Counted from the stretch's first letter, positions 8,004 through 17,120 are shown. The stretch is DNA of 64,000 bases from Desertivirga xinjiangensis (GCF_024436435.1 NZ_JAFMZP010000001.1:930001-994000); one strand, 5' to 3'. The notes: generated by a model not told the origin, from the sequence alone. A program made the numbers and translations.

Positions 8004-9295
8004 AATCAGTTAACCGGCAACATCCTTTATTATTCAGGCTGGTGATCGCCCATTACCTGCTGGCTGCGGTATGTTTTGTTGCAATAGCGATAATGCTGCA
8101 ATTCGTTTCCGAAGACCTTAACGGGCATTATTTTCAACCTAAACTATTGGCAATTACGCATACTGCTGCGCTCGGCTGGGGATCATTGATGATTTTTGGT
8201 GCCTGCTATCAATTATTGCCGGTTGTTTTAGAGACAGAATTGTACAGCTATAAGATAGCCTGGCTGAGCTTCGGGCTTTTTTGTACCGGACTGGTACTGT
8301 TCGTTTGTGCATTCTGGAATTTTGACCCTGGCTTATGTATGCAGGCAGGAAGTATACTTCTACTGGCTGGGATCCTGTTGTTTGCCTGGAACACCTTCAT
8401 TACGTCAAGCAGAACAGAGAAGCACAGTATCTACCAGGATTTCATCACTACCGCCTGTATATGGTTGCTGGCAACAGCTATCCTGGGCACATTAATGGTG
8501 TTTAACTTTCGCTTCCCTTTTTTGCCAAAAGATCATTTGCTGTTCCTCAAACTGCATGCCCATATGGGGATTGGAGGTTGGTTCCTATTATTGATCATAG
8601 GAGTTAGCTCGAAACTGATACCCATGTTCCTGGTATCGACAAAGCAGAATACTGCCTGTCTCAGCTGGAGTTATTACCTGATAAATGCGGCCCTGGTTTC
8701 ATTCCTGGTAGATACCTATTTGTATGGTGTGAACATGAAAACCTACATAGTTGCGGTTGCAGCAATTGCTGGGGTGATCTGCTGGTTGATCTTCATTGCA
8801 CAATGTGTCAAGTCCAGAATGCGAAAGGCATTTGACATGCCCGTTATGCATACTTTTTTATCCTTTTTCCTGTTGACACTGAGCCTTGTTGCATTGCCAT
8901 TCATTGTTTTTTATCAGATTAAGGGCGATGGCCTGTCTGTAAAGAGTACTAATATTTATGGCACATTAGTGTTTATGGGTTGGATAAGTGCAATCATTCT
9001 TGGGCAAACGTTCAAGACCCTACCGTTTATAGTGTGGATAAAACGATATCAGCATCTGGCGGGCAAGGAAACCACCCCGCTACCAGCCGATCTGTTTAGT
9101 AAAAGGTTACTGTCTGTGCAGTTTTATATTTTCCTGGTTTTCAACGCAGGCTTCTATGCTGGATTGTTCTTCCACTCTGATATCCTTCTTAAATTGTCAT
9201 TACTATGGTTCCTGCTCACAGCTGTAATTTACCTCCTTAACGTCCTCATCGTCATCCTTCACAAGTCCAAAACGAAAGTATATGGAAATTTTTGA
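8000..9295 (+). CDS. Polytopic membrane protein resembling heme-copper oxidase subunit I / NnrS
   Basis: A 431-residue protein with about twelve membrane segments. Histidines lie in helices in patterns like those of heme-copper oxidase subunit I: ITHTAALGWG (about residue 52) and LHAHMGIGGWFLL (about 185). The usual full set of copper and heme ligands is not evident, so it is more likely a heme-carrying or NO-linked protein such as NnrS than a working oxidase. It starts by ATGA overlap with the DUF2249 gene and overlaps the following DUF59 gene by 14 bases. Its place between Ric and the NO reductase suggests a role in NO tolerance or NOR assembly. Confidence 0.65.
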   Translation: MKSVNRQHPLLFRLVIAHYLLAAVCFVAIAIMLQFVSEDLNGHYFQPKLLAITHTAALGWGSLMIFGACYQLLPVVLETELYSYKIAWLSFGLFCTGLVLFVCAFWNFDPGLCMQAGSILLLAGILLFAWNTFITSSRTEKHSIYQDFITTACIWLLATAILGTLMVFNFRFPFLPKDHLLFLKLHAHMGIGGWFLLLIIGVSSKLIPMFLVSTKQNTACLSWSYYLINAALVSFLVDTYLYGVNMKTYIVAVAAIAGVICWLIFIAQCVKSRMRKAFDMPVMHTFLSFFLLTLSLVALPFIVFYQIKGDGLSVKSTNIYGTLVFMGWISAIILGQTFKTLPFIVWIKRYQHLAGKETTPLPADLFSKRLLSVQFYIFLVFNAGFYAGLFFHSDILLKLSLLWFLLTAVIYLLNVLIVILHKSKTKVYGNF

Positions 9296-9614
9296 TATTA
9301 CCCAATCCGATAGCTTCTTCAAACTTAGGGTCGTTGAAAGCTTGCGTCTCGTTATCGATCCGGAACTTGAAATAAATATTATCGACCTTGGATTGGTTTA
9401 CAATGTTGATGTTAATGAAGAAAGTAAGGTAATCACTATTTCGATGACTCTTTCGTCTCCAGCCTGTCCGATGGGAGGAACGATAGTCGGCTCAGTCGAA
9501 AACTGTCTTACTCATCACTATCCGGAGTATAAAACAAGTGTAGACCTGGTCTGGGAGCCGGTGTGGTCGTTCGATAGGATTTCGAAAGAAGGCAAACGCT
9601 TATTGGGAATGTGA
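9282..9614 (+). CDS. DUF59 / MIP18 family protein (SufT/PaaD-like)
   Basis: A 110-residue protein with the DUF59 signature: ESLRLVIDPELEINIIDLGLVY at the N-terminus and SPACPMGGTI with the conserved cysteine at about residue 61. Members such as SufT and eukaryotic MIP18 help deliver Fe-S clusters. Within an operon that starts with an Fe-S repair protein, a role in cluster maturation or repair under nitric oxide is reasonable. It overlaps the upstream and downstream genes, showing tight translational coupling. Confidence 0.85.
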   Translation: MEIFDITQSDSFFKLRVVESLRLVIDPELEINIIDLGLVYNVDVNEESKVITISMTLSSPACPMGGTIVGSVENCLTHHYPEYKTSVDLVWEPVWSFDRISKEGKRLLGM

Positions 9615-10873
9615 TGAAAAAGCTGAATTACGAGGCCTGGGCTTTTATTAATTTTACTGTCTTAGCTTTATTTGGTGTTTTACTGCGGTATATGATGAGC
9701 TTCCCCGCCGGAGGTTTAAATTATCTCAATATACTTCATGCACACTCACATTTTGCTTTTGCAGGATGGACTTTTCTGGGTTTGGCTGTGTTAATCGTCA
9801 GGCATTTATATGAGGATGAGCCAGCAGTTTTTAAATGGATCTTTCTGGCTACACTTGCCTGTGCATTTGGTATGCTGCTAAGTTTTTCTGTACAGGGATA
9901 CAAAGCTGTTTCTATCCTCTTTTCTACCCTGTTCCTGGTTGTAAGTTGTTGGTTTGCTTGGCTTGTTTATCGAAAAAGCTCATCAAATATAAAGAACACC
10001 ATTTCCGTTAAGCTGATCAAAGCAGGTGCCATATGTATCTTCATTTCTTCGCTGGGACCGTTAGCTCTGGCGGTGCTCAAAGCCAGCGGTCATCTGGGAG
10101 TCCTATATCAGAACGCTATCTACTTTTATCTACATTTTCAACTGAATGGCTGGATGCAGCTAGCTGCCCTCGCGTTGCTCGCGATAAGATATTTGAAAGA
10201 TGATGCCGGTGGAAACAAGAGAACGGCTCTTTGGACGAATATTTTTATTTTTTCCTCTGTTCCATTATTCTTTATATTCACTTTATGGGTTAAGCCTCCT
10301 TTCTGGGTTTTATATACAGCATCCGCTGCTTCTGTCCTTAATGCATGGAGTTGGTTTATGATACTTGGAAGTGTATGGCACAAAACAAGGGGAATTCCAC
10401 CATTGGTTAAAATGGCCCTGCTGGCGATTTCTGCCAAAGTGTTCTTTCAAATACTAATTTGTTATCCGCCCATCGGAGAATGGACTTTTCTCAATCGGAA
10501 CCTGATCATTGGATATGTCCATTTGATCACTTTGGGTTGTGTAACGCCAGTGTTGATCAGCCAATTTGACGACACCCTTAACAGGGGAGGGGCTAAAACG
10601 CTTGACTGGCTTTACGCACTGAGTACGGTTTCTTACCTGGTACTACTATTTGGTCAGCCTTTGTTGAGTTTATTAGGGATCACCGTTCCGCATTTTCAAA
10701 TTTATTTGCTTGCAATTTCAGTGTTATTCAGCCTCTTCGGTTTTGCCTACTCCTTCAGATTTTTTGAAGCGGGGATTGAAAAAAGGGAACATAAATACAT
10801 ATCAAATGACGACCATCCAGACTTGGTTAGCCTCAAAAACAGTTTTAACAAAACAATCAATCAATTTAAATGA
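9611..10873 (+). CDS. Second polytopic heme-copper-oxidase-like membrane protein of the NO operon
   Basis: A 420-residue protein with about twelve membrane helices. The motif ILHAHSHFAFAGW (about residues 42-54) and YLHFQLNGWMQL (about 172) place histidines in helices as in cbb3/NOR subunit I. Later histidine pairs are fewer than in a true catalytic subunit. It overlaps the DUF59 gene (ATGA) and the NO reductase start at 10870 by four bases. Homologues of this kind are usually annotated as cytochrome c oxidase subunit I-like or hypothetical. It could be an NOR accessory protein or a heme sensor; the sequence does not decide. Confidence 0.6.
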   Translation: MMKKLNYEAWAFINFTVLALFGVLLRYMMSFPAGGLNYLNILHAHSHFAFAGWTFLGLAVLIVRHLYEDEPAVFKWIFLATLACAFGMLLSFSVQGYKAVSILFSTLFLVVSCWFAWLVYRKSSSNIKNTISVKLIKAGAICIFISSLGPLALAVLKASGHLGVLYQNAIYFYLHFQLNGWMQLAALALLAIRYLKDDAGGNKRTALWTNIFIFSSVPLFFIFTLWVKPPFWVLYTASAASVLNAWSWFMILGSVWHKTRGIPPLVKMALLAISAKVFFQILICYPPIGEWTFLNRNLIIGYVHLITLGCVTPVLISQFDDTLNRGGAKTLDWLYALSTVSYLVLLFGQPLLSLLGITVPHFQIYLLAISVLFSLFGFAYSFRFFEAGIEKREHKYISNDDHPDLVSLKNSFNKTINQFK

Positions 10874-13128
10874 AAGCAACAACTAGACTTTGGTTGGCCT
10901 TTGGCCTTGTGGTAGGTTTGTCCTTCGCTGTCCTTATATATTATGGATTTGAAATTTACCAGAAAGCTCCGCCGGTTCCCGAACAGGTAGTCACCACCGA
11001 TGGACAGGTGCTCTTCTCTAGGCAGGATATCAAAGATGGCCAGAATGTCTGGCAAAGTATGGGTGGCCAGGAAGTAGGTTCTATCTGGGGACACGGCGCC
11101 TATGTAGCTCCCGACTGGACAGCCGACTGGTTACACCGGGAAGCACTTTACATTCTTAACTTATGGTCTCAGAAAGAATATTCCCTTCCGTATGAGAAGT
11201 TAAATGATGAATTGAAAGCCGGCTTGCAGACACGGCTGCAGAAGGAGTTAAGAGTAAACACGTATAACCCCAGAACCCGGGAACTAACTATTTCCCCTCT
11301 CAGGGCAATGGCGTTTGACCATTTGCGCAAGTATTATTCAGCATTATTCACGGACGACCCGGCATTTGATGGTTTAAGAGATAATTACGCTATTCAAAAA
11401 AATGCTATTAAGGATCCGGCGCGCTTAATGCAAATGAACACATTCTTTTTCTGGGCAAGCTGGGCTTGTGTGACACATCGTCCCGGAGAAACAGTGTCAT
11501 ACACCCATAATTGGCCACCCGACAAACTCATTGGCAATATTGCGACAGGGGACTTGATTATGTGGACCGGTTTCAGTGTGATCATGCTGCTTTTGGGAAT
11601 TGGACTCCTCGCATTCTATAATGCCCGGACCAATGAAAAAGAACATGAGGAAAATGTACCAGAAACAGATCCTTTAATGAACAGCACTTCCACACCTTCT
11701 ATGCGGGCTACGCTGAAATATTTCTGGATTGTATCGGCTCTGATGCTTATTCAGGTAATACTAGGGGTAGTAACAGCGCATTTTGGAGTAGAAGGCGGAG
11801 GTTTTTACGGTATACCGCTGGATGAAATAATGCCTTATTCGCTTAGCCGGACCTGGCATGTTCAGCTCGGAATATTTTGGATAGCAACCTCCTGGCTGGC
11901 AACCGGTTTATATATTGCCCCTGCGGTATCGGACTATGAGCCTAAATATCAAAAGCTTGGTGTTAATGCACTTTTTATTGCTTTAATAGTAGTGGTTGTT
12001 GGCTCAATGGTTGGACAATGGTATGGTGTGATGCAAAGGCTTGGCCTGGCTGAGAACTTCTGGCTGGGACACCAGGGATATGAGTATGTTGATCTCGGTC
12101 GGTTATGGCAGATATTCCTGTTGGTGGGTTTGTTCTTATGGCTATTTCTTATGGTGCGCGCCCTGCTACCGGCATTAAAGAAAAAAACAGGCAGCCGGCA
12201 TTTACTTACTATGTTTGTCATAGCATCAGGAGCTATTGCACTATTTTACGCTGCAGGTTTAATGTGGGGAAGGCAAACCAACCTGGCCATAGCTGAATAT
12301 TGGCGTTGGTGGGTTGTACACCTTTGGGTGGAAGGCTTCTTTGAAGTATTTGCAACGGTTGTAGCTGCTTTTCTGTTTGTAAGGATGAAACTGCTGAACG
12401 AAAAGTCGGCAACGTTGAACGTGTTGTTTGCTACTGTTATCTTCCTGTCGGGAGGAATTCTGGGAACTTTTCATCACCTGTATTTCTCAGGGACTCCCAA
12501 AGCCATTATGGCGTTGGGGGCCAGTTTTAGTGCCCTGGAGGTTGTACCATTGGTGTTAATAGGTTATGAAGCATACCATAACTATCGTTTGAGTGGTAAA
12601 AAAGGATGGGTGAGCGGGTATAAGTGGCCTATTTACTGTTTGATCGCCGTTGCCTTCTGGAATTTCTTAGGGGCAGGTATCTTCGGTTTTATTATTAACC
12701 CACCCATCGCTCTCTACTACATGCAAGGTTTAAATACCACACCTCTGCATGGGCATACTGCTTTATTCGGAGTTTATGGAGTATTGGGAATTGGTTTGAT
12801 GCTCTTTGTACTTAAAGGCCTATACCGGCAAAACGTTTGGAAAGACGGGCTAATAGGCTTTGCGTTCTGGTCCATCAATATCGGGTTAATGCTTATGGCT
12901 TTATTAAGCCTGCTTCCAATGGGTATGCTACAGGCAATTGCCAGCGTTAATGAGGGAATGTGGTATGCACGCTCCGCAGAATTTATGCAGCAACCTGTTC
13001 TGGAAACCCTTCGGTGGTTAAGGGCAATCGGGGATACGATTTTTGCTATTGGCACAGTCGCGCTGGCCTTATTTGTCATCGGATTGAAGTTTGGATGGAG
13101 CTTTAAAAAAGGAAAATTTGACATTTAA
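10870..13128 (+). CDS. norZ: Quinol-dependent nitric oxide reductase (qNOR)
   Basis: A 752-residue single-chain NO reductase that reduces two NO to N2O in the membrane, taking electrons from quinol. The N-terminal extension (after one helix, about 35-230) with FSRQDIKDGQNVWQSMGGQ and GHGAYVAPDWTADW is diagnostic of the quinol type, where it replaces the NorC cytochrome. The catalytic part has about twelve helices, with conserved HLWVEGFFEVF and GTFHHLYFSGTP carrying heme b3 and FeB histidines and the NOR-specific glutamate. It ends the operon that begins with Ric at 6180; an FNR-type site and hairpin follow the stop. Confidence 0.95.
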   Translation: MKATTRLWLAFGLVVGLSFAVLIYYGFEIYQKAPPVPEQVVTTDGQVLFSRQDIKDGQNVWQSMGGQEVGSIWGHGAYVAPDWTADWLHREALYILNLWSQKEYSLPYEKLNDELKAGLQTRLQKELRVNTYNPRTRELTISPLRAMAFDHLRKYYSALFTDDPAFDGLRDNYAIQKNAIKDPARLMQMNTFFFWASWACVTHRPGETVSYTHNWPPDKLIGNIATGDLIMWTGFSVIMLLLGIGLLAFYNARTNEKEHEENVPETDPLMNSTSTPSMRATLKYFWIVSALMLIQVILGVVTAHFGVEGGGFYGIPLDEIMPYSLSRTWHVQLGIFWIATSWLATGLYIAPAVSDYEPKYQKLGVNALFIALIVVVVGSMVGQWYGVMQRLGLAENFWLGHQGYEYVDLGRLWQIFLLVGLFLWLFLMVRALLPALKKKTGSRHLLTMFVIASGAIALFYAAGLMWGRQTNLAIAEYWRWWVVHLWVEGFFEVFATVVAAFLFVRMKLLNEKSATLNVLFATVIFLSGGILGTFHHLYFSGTPKAIMALGASFSALEVVPLVLIGYEAYHNYRLSGKKGWVSGYKWPIYCLIAVAFWNFLGAGIFGFIINPPIALYYMQGLNTTPLHGHTALFGVYGVLGIGLMLFVLKGLYRQNVWKDGLIGFAFWSINIGLMLMALLSLLPMGMLQAIASVNEGMWYARSAEFMQQPVLETLRWLRAIGDTIFAIGTVALALFVIGLKFGWSFKKGKFDI

Positions 13129-13139
13129 TCTTGAGTAAG

Positions 13140-13151
13140 TGATCTGCATCA
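13140..13151. promoter_or_regulatory. FNR/FixK-like site TGATCTGCATCA
   Basis: Perfect palindrome in the short gap between the NO reductase stop and the cytochrome c start, centred about 48 bases before the ATG at 13194. Confidence 0.65.
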
Positions 13152-13156
13152 TTCAT

Positions 13157-13184
13157 AGCAAAAGTACTGGAAGGTACTTTTGCT
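13157..13184 (+). terminator. Hairpin after the NO reductase gene
   Basis: Perfect 11-bp stem (AGCAAAAGTAC and complement) with a six-base loop, located between the FNR-type site and the cytochrome c start. It probably ends the nor transcript; its overlap with the promoter region of the next gene is unusual. Confidence 0.5.
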
Positions 13185-13193
13185 GTGTCTTAA

Positions 13194-13694
13194 ATGATAA
13201 GGATGAAAAACTCAATAAAATGTAGTATTCCCCTGGCCGCTTGCCTGTTTTTGATATTCGCATGCGGAAGCCCTGCACCCAGGGAGAACAAACAAAGTGC
13301 TGTAAACGAAACTCCGTCAGTGCAGCAGCCAGCTGTTACCGATATTAAAGCAAAGAATGACAGTAAAGGGATTGGAAAGTTTAGTTCATTTACAGGTAAG
13401 CCAATTGATCCTGAAAATGTTCAAAAAGGCCAGGCGGTGTTCCTGTCAAAATGCGTAACATGTCATACCCTTAATACTAACGCACTTATTGGTCCGGGCT
13501 TAAAGGGCGTAACTAAAATACGTACACCTGAATGGATCTTAAATATAATTACTAACCCTGAAGAGATGAGCCGAATAGATCCCTTAGCGAAAGCTCTTTT
13601 GAAAGAATATAAAGCAGTTATGCCTTATCAGGCTATTTCGGAAGAAGAGGCTGTTCAGATTTTTGACTTCCTCCGTCAGAACGATATAGATTAA
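13194..13694 (+). CDS. Lipoprotein cytochrome c, single heme
   Basis: A 166-residue exported protein: signal peptide ending in a lipobox (LIFAC, Cys at about residue 24), a low-complexity linker, then a class I cytochrome c domain (about 75-166) with the heme site CVTCH and GPGLKGV; a methionine in the C-terminal part (AVMPYQ) can serve as sixth ligand. It is probably a lipid-anchored electron carrier at the periplasmic face of the inner membrane or in the outer membrane. Either ATG 13194 or ATG 13203 is possible. Position after the NO reductase and an FNR-type site suggests electron supply under low oxygen. Confidence 0.87.
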   Translation: MIRMKNSIKCSIPLAACLFLIFACGSPAPRENKQSAVNETPSVQQPAVTDIKAKNDSKGIGKFSSFTGKPIDPENVQKGQAVFLSKCVTCHTLNTNALIGPGLKGVTKIRTPEWILNIITNPEEMSRIDPLAKALLKEYKAVMPYQAISEEEAVQIFDFLRQNDID

Positions 13695-13728
13695 GATGAA
13701 TATTGGATAATTACATCTAAACAACTCA

Positions 13729-14085
13729 ATGATTTTATATAAGCAATTTACGTTTGACGCTGCTCATTTTTTGACTAAGGTTCCTAAAAACCATAAATGC
13801 AAACAACTTCATGGCCATACCTACCATCTGACAGTTTTTGTGGAGGGCGAAGTGAAAGAGGAAGAGGGCTGGGTGATCGATTTTTATGACCTTAAAAGCG
13901 CTGTGAATCCTGTACTTAACCAGCTAGACCATCAACTGCTCAATGATGTTGAGGGGCTTTCTAATCCAACCAGTGAGCTTCTGGCGATTTGGATCTGGCG
14001 GAAGATCAAACCAGTTATCCCTCAACTGAAAAAAATCGAACTCAAAGAGACCCCGACTTCAGGAGTTATTTATACAGGAGAGTGA
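13729..14085 (+). CDS. queD: 6-carboxytetrahydropterin synthase (QueD/PTPS family)
   Basis: A 118-residue protein with the full QueD pattern: FDAAHFL with the first zinc histidine, CKQLHGHTYHL with the CxxxHGH motif typical of QueD, and the C-terminal LKETPTSGVIY. It converts dihydroneopterin triphosphate to 6-carboxytetrahydropterin, the second step of queuosine (7-deazaguanine) synthesis. It starts 34 bases after the cytochrome c gene and may be co-transcribed, although no other queuosine gene is near. Its 3' end overlaps the convergent downstream gene by 16 bases. Confidence 0.88.
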   Translation: MILYKQFTFDAAHFLTKVPKNHKCKQLHGHTYHLTVFVEGEVKEEEGWVIDFYDLKSAVNPVLNQLDHQLLNDVEGLSNPTSELLAIWIWRKIKPVIPQLKKIELKETPTSGVIYTGE

Positions 14086-14603
14086 ACCTGCTCCGCATTA
14101 TCTGGCTTTACCCATTTCAACTTCCTGCCGAACAAATTTGTATTGTCCGTCATCTTGATCATTTGTAACTGTATACACCAAACCTGTCCCTGTTTTGCTA
14201 AAGCCAGGGGCAGTTTTTTATGGTAGTACAGATCTGGATTCAGTCCAACCGGGAAATTTTTTGTTTTGATTGTTCCCGTAAATTGAATCCCCTTAAGAGC
14301 AATGATATCTATTTTATCGGGAAGGATACAACCTGAAACGGGAACTTCATCCGACATAAATCTCGAATGATAGGTGTTCGCTGAAGACTTAAAAAAAAGT
14401 AGGTGATTGCTTTCGTCGAAAGCATAGAAGCAATGGAAGCTGTATGGTTTGAGGTCTGCATCGATACAGGAAATACTTGCGATCCGGCATTCTTTTAAAA
14501 AGTTGCTTATTTCTTTTTGCATGTGAGCTAATTTATATCCGAAATGTACGGTTACTCTCTCATATAGCAGATGTTGAGGATCACGGAAAAGAATGATATT
14601 CAT
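14070..14603 (-). CDS. Pyridoxamine 5'-phosphate oxidase-like (FMN-binding split barrel) protein
   Basis: Up to 177 residues. The core, from about residue 28 (MQKEISNFLKECRIASISCID...YSFHCFYAFDE), resembles the YhbP/PNPOx-like split barrel that binds FMN or heme. A start at 14522 would remove 27 residues that do not look like the family, whereas the start at 14603 places the FNR-type site at a distance of 48 bases. Substrate is unknown. It is convergent with queD (16-base overlap) and divergent from the ketoacyl synthase gene, sharing a regulatory region. Confidence 0.65.
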   Translation of the reverse strand: MNIILFRDPQHLLYERVTVHFGYKLAHMQKEISNFLKECRIASISCIDADLKPYSFHCFYAFDESNHLLFFKSSANTYHSRFMSDEVPVSGCILPDKIDIIALKGIQFTGTIKTKNFPVGLNPDLYYHKKLPLALAKQGQVWCIQLQMIKMTDNTNLFGRKLKWVKPDNAEQVHSPV

Positions 14604-14645
14604 ACAGGCGATTTAAACCTGACCCATCAGTAGAGAATCTCAAAG

Positions 14646-14657
14646 TGATATGAATCA
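14646..14657. promoter_or_regulatory. FNR/FixK-like site TGATATGAATCA
   Basis: Perfect palindrome in the divergent region between the PNPOx-like gene (start 14603) and the ketoacyl synthase gene (start 14754); it could act on either. Confidence 0.65.
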
Positions 14658-14753
14658 TTTTATCAGCATATATTTTTTCTCTTCTTTGTACTCTGATTCT
14701 TAGGGAGCCGTTGTATTTCAGCATTCCCGGTTAGATGGGTCAGTAATTATCAG

Positions 14754-15929
14754 GTGAGAGAAAAACGCATTAGAATAAGCGGATACGGCAGTATTTCTGC
14801 TCTTGGTCATAAAAGGGAAGCAATTTTTGAAACTTATAGGTCGGGTGAGGTTAAATACACGGAGAGTGCGGGCGTTCCGGTAATACCACTTCCACGTGAA
14901 AGTTCCGAAATACTTGAAGCTCTAAAAGCAGAGAATAAACTATTCAGGGGAATTGACCGGACGGTGCTCATGGCCATTTATGCAGCCAGATATGCTATGG
15001 CCGATGCCGGCTGGATTAATGAAAAAAATATAAGTATAAATATCGGCTCTTCGAGGGGCGCCACTACTTTGTTTGAAGAGTATATCTCCAGATTCAATTC
15101 ATCAGGTACGGTACCGCCTAATACTTCTCCGGTAACTACTCTTGGTAATATATCTTCTTTTGTTGGCCAGGACTTGAATAGTACAGGCTGTTCATTAAGC
15201 CATTCTGTTACCTGCAGTACCGGTTTGCAAGCTATTGCGAATGCTGTGGCCTGGCTCAAGGCCGGTATGGCAGAAAAATTTCTTGCCGGTGCGTCTGAGG
15301 CGCCGCTTACTCCCTTTACTATAGCACAAATGAAAGCTTTGGGCATCTATTCAAATGAAATAACAGGCCCTTATCCTTGTCAGCCTTTCAATGTGAACAG
15401 AAAAAACACATTCGTTTTAGGGGAGGGCGCAGCGATTTTTGCCCTGGAACAAGTAGAGGACAAACAAGTGGAAGGCCCTGGCTTTTATATTGAATCAGTA
15501 GGGTTGGGCTTTGAAAGTATAGGAAGTAAAACAAGTGTTTCCAAAGAAGGTAAAAACTTTCAGCGGGCAATGGAAAACGCTATTAAAAATGCAGAAATCG
15601 ACTCTCCGGTTGACATGGTAATTTTGCATGCTCCGGGAACTGTTGTAGGAGATTACGCCGAATTAAATGCTTTGAAGCAAGTTTTTGGACATTCCGGGAT
15701 GCCATTTATTTCCTCGTCTAAATGGTTAACCGGGCACACTCTTGGGGCTTCAGGTTGCATGGCTTTGGATTACGCACTTTATATATTAGAAACTCAGCAT
15801 GTTCTGGATTTTCCCTATTTAACCTCAATTCCAGCATGTGTTAATAAAAGGCCCGTTAAAAGGATTATGGTTACAGCCGCGGGTTTTGGCGGAAATGCAG
15901 CAGCCCTCATTGTTACGAGGAGTAGCTGA
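14754..15929 (+). CDS. Orphan beta-ketoacyl-ACP synthase (FabF-like)
   Basis: A 391-residue thiolase-fold condensing enzyme. The Cys-His-His triad is visible: SVTCSTG (Cys near 158), LHAPGTV and TGHTLGASG. The GEGAAIFALE and AGFGGNAAA motifs are also typical of KAS II. It has no neighbouring acyl carrier protein, acyltransferase or ketoreductase, so it is not part of a visible fatty-acid or polyketide cluster. The GTG at 14754 is the only reasonable start. An FNR-type site about 100 bases upstream suggests it is used under oxygen limitation, perhaps to alter lipid composition, but this is inference. Confidence 0.85.
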   Translation: MREKRIRISGYGSISALGHKREAIFETYRSGEVKYTESAGVPVIPLPRESSEILEALKAENKLFRGIDRTVLMAIYAARYAMADAGWINEKNISINIGSSRGATTLFEEYISRFNSSGTVPPNTSPVTTLGNISSFVGQDLNSTGCSLSHSVTCSTGLQAIANAVAWLKAGMAEKFLAGASEAPLTPFTIAQMKALGIYSNEITGPYPCQPFNVNRKNTFVLGEGAAIFALEQVEDKQVEGPGFYIESVGLGFESIGSKTSVSKEGKNFQRAMENAIKNAEIDSPVDMVILHAPGTVVGDYAELNALKQVFGHSGMPFISSSKWLTGHTLGASGCMALDYALYILETQHVLDFPYLTSIPACVNKRPVKRIMVTAAGFGGNAAALIVTRSS

Positions 15930-16011
15930 CTTTTATTTGTTGCGTTCATCTATGATAATCTCTGGTGCCGGTTTTATTCAATTAAAGAGACGATATCGAT
16001 AATCAAAGCTG

Positions 16012-16695
16012 TTAATTACATTGCGGCGCAGTTTCGGACGCAATCGCATGTGATACGTATGGAATACTCACATTGAAGCCCCGGGCAAGCAGTACACTTC
16101 CTGCTATCAGTAATAAAACGGGAACAAGCATTCTAAATGCCTTTAGTCTTTTAAAAGCTAAGGGGGCTACCGCTGTGATGAGCAACAGTGGGAGGGTTCC
16201 TAGTCCGAAAAAGAACATAGATTCTGCAGCGCTCAAGGCGGAGCTCTGATTGACGGATTGAGCTATTGCGATATATGTAATTCCGCAAGGTAAAATCCCG
16301 TTAAACATCCCGGCAACAAATGCTCCATAAGGTTTACTCATATATCTGGACAAGAATGGGCCGATGATACTGATGACTTTTGTTCCGAAGAAACTTTTGT
16401 CCCACCTACCTGGAAAATATGAACTTAGGCCAGCTATAAGGAGGATAGTGCCAGTAAGCAGCGCTAGAGCTTGTTGTAAGCCCAGCATGGCAAATCCAAT
16501 GCCTAACAAGCCAGCAAGGAATCCCAAAAAGCTATATATAAGTATCCTGCCCGACTGGTAAAGCAAGTTTTGAAATAGGGCTATGAGAGGACTTTGCTTA
16601 GCGAAAGGCAATGCAAGCAGGAGAGGACCGCACATGGCAACGCAGTGTATACTTCCAAACAGGCCGGTAAAGAAAGCTAGCGCCTGGTAAGTCAT
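16012..16695 (-). CDS. Sulfite exporter TauE/SafE-like (UreH/DsbD-type) membrane protein of the cbb3 operon
   Basis: A 227-residue protein with six membrane segments. The paired motifs GSIHCVAMCGP near the N-terminus and GILPCGITY (about residue 136) are those of the DsbD_2/UreH-like family, in which cysteines in the membrane handle copper or disulfide transfer. Genes of this family commonly close cbb3 oxidase operons in Bacteroidetes, and a role in copper or cytochrome c assembly is expected. It overlaps the fixH stop by four bases (ATGA) and is the last gene of the operon; the next gene on the plus strand converges. Confidence 0.8.
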   Translation of the reverse strand: MTYQALAFFTGLFGSIHCVAMCGPLLLALPFAKQSPLIALFQNLLYQSGRILIYSFLGFLAGLLGIGFAMLGLQQALALLTGTILLIAGLSSYFPGRWDKSFFGTKVISIIGPFLSRYMSKPYGAFVAGMFNGILPCGITYIAIAQSVNQSSALSAAESMFFFGLGTLPLLLITAVAPLAFKRLKAFRMLVPVLLLIAGSVLLARGFNVSIPYVSHAIASETAPQCN

Positions 16696-17117
16696 GGCAT
16701 TAATATTTCCTGCTCATAAAGGTAATTCTTCTCGTTGATGCTATAATTAACTGATAGCATCCATGGCCCGCTTTTAAGCTCCCCTTCGGCGATATGAACA
16801 ACATCCTCTTCATCGGTCTGACGTTCAATGGTCCGGTCCATTTTAGAATCAGACAGGCGTTTGAAATTTAGTTTGCAGGAAGCCGGAAGAATAAATCGGA
16901 TAGAAAGTCCATGGTTGTCAGTTTCAATTTTCGGAATTACAGAGTCGGTAACTGCCAGTCTTTTGGCATCATATTTCTGATTATAGTTTAATCCCTGCTC
17001 ATAATAGTCCTTTTCGATCAGTGTATCGCTGTTACTAAAGATCATTCTAAAGCCCAGGGTTAGTATGAATATCATAAATAAACCCATGGCAACAGCTAAT
17101 TTGGTTCCCCAGCTCAT
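16692..17117 (-). CDS. fixH: FixH/CcoH-type cbb3 oxidase assembly protein
   Basis: A 141-residue protein with one N-terminal membrane anchor (WGTKLAVAMGLFMIFILTLGF) and the conserved FixH stretch SDTLIEKDYYEQGLNYNQKYD. The rest is a small periplasmic beta domain. FixH/CcoH is needed for stable assembly of the cbb3 oxidase together with CcoG, CcoI and CcoS. It lies three bases after ccoG and overlaps the following exporter gene. Confidence 0.9.
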   Translation of the reverse strand: MSWGTKLAVAMGLFMIFILTLGFRMIFSNSDTLIEKDYYEQGLNYNQKYDAKRLAVTDSVIPKIETDNHGLSIRFILPASCKLNFKRLSDSKMDRTIERQTDEEDVVHIAEGELKSGPWMLSVNYSINEKNYLYEQEILMP

Positions 17118-17120
17118 ATG

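Noticed and set aside
8000-10873. The two membrane proteins as ordinary cytochrome oxidase subunits
   Set aside because: Only some of the heme and copper histidines are evident and no subunit II or heme c gene accompanies them.
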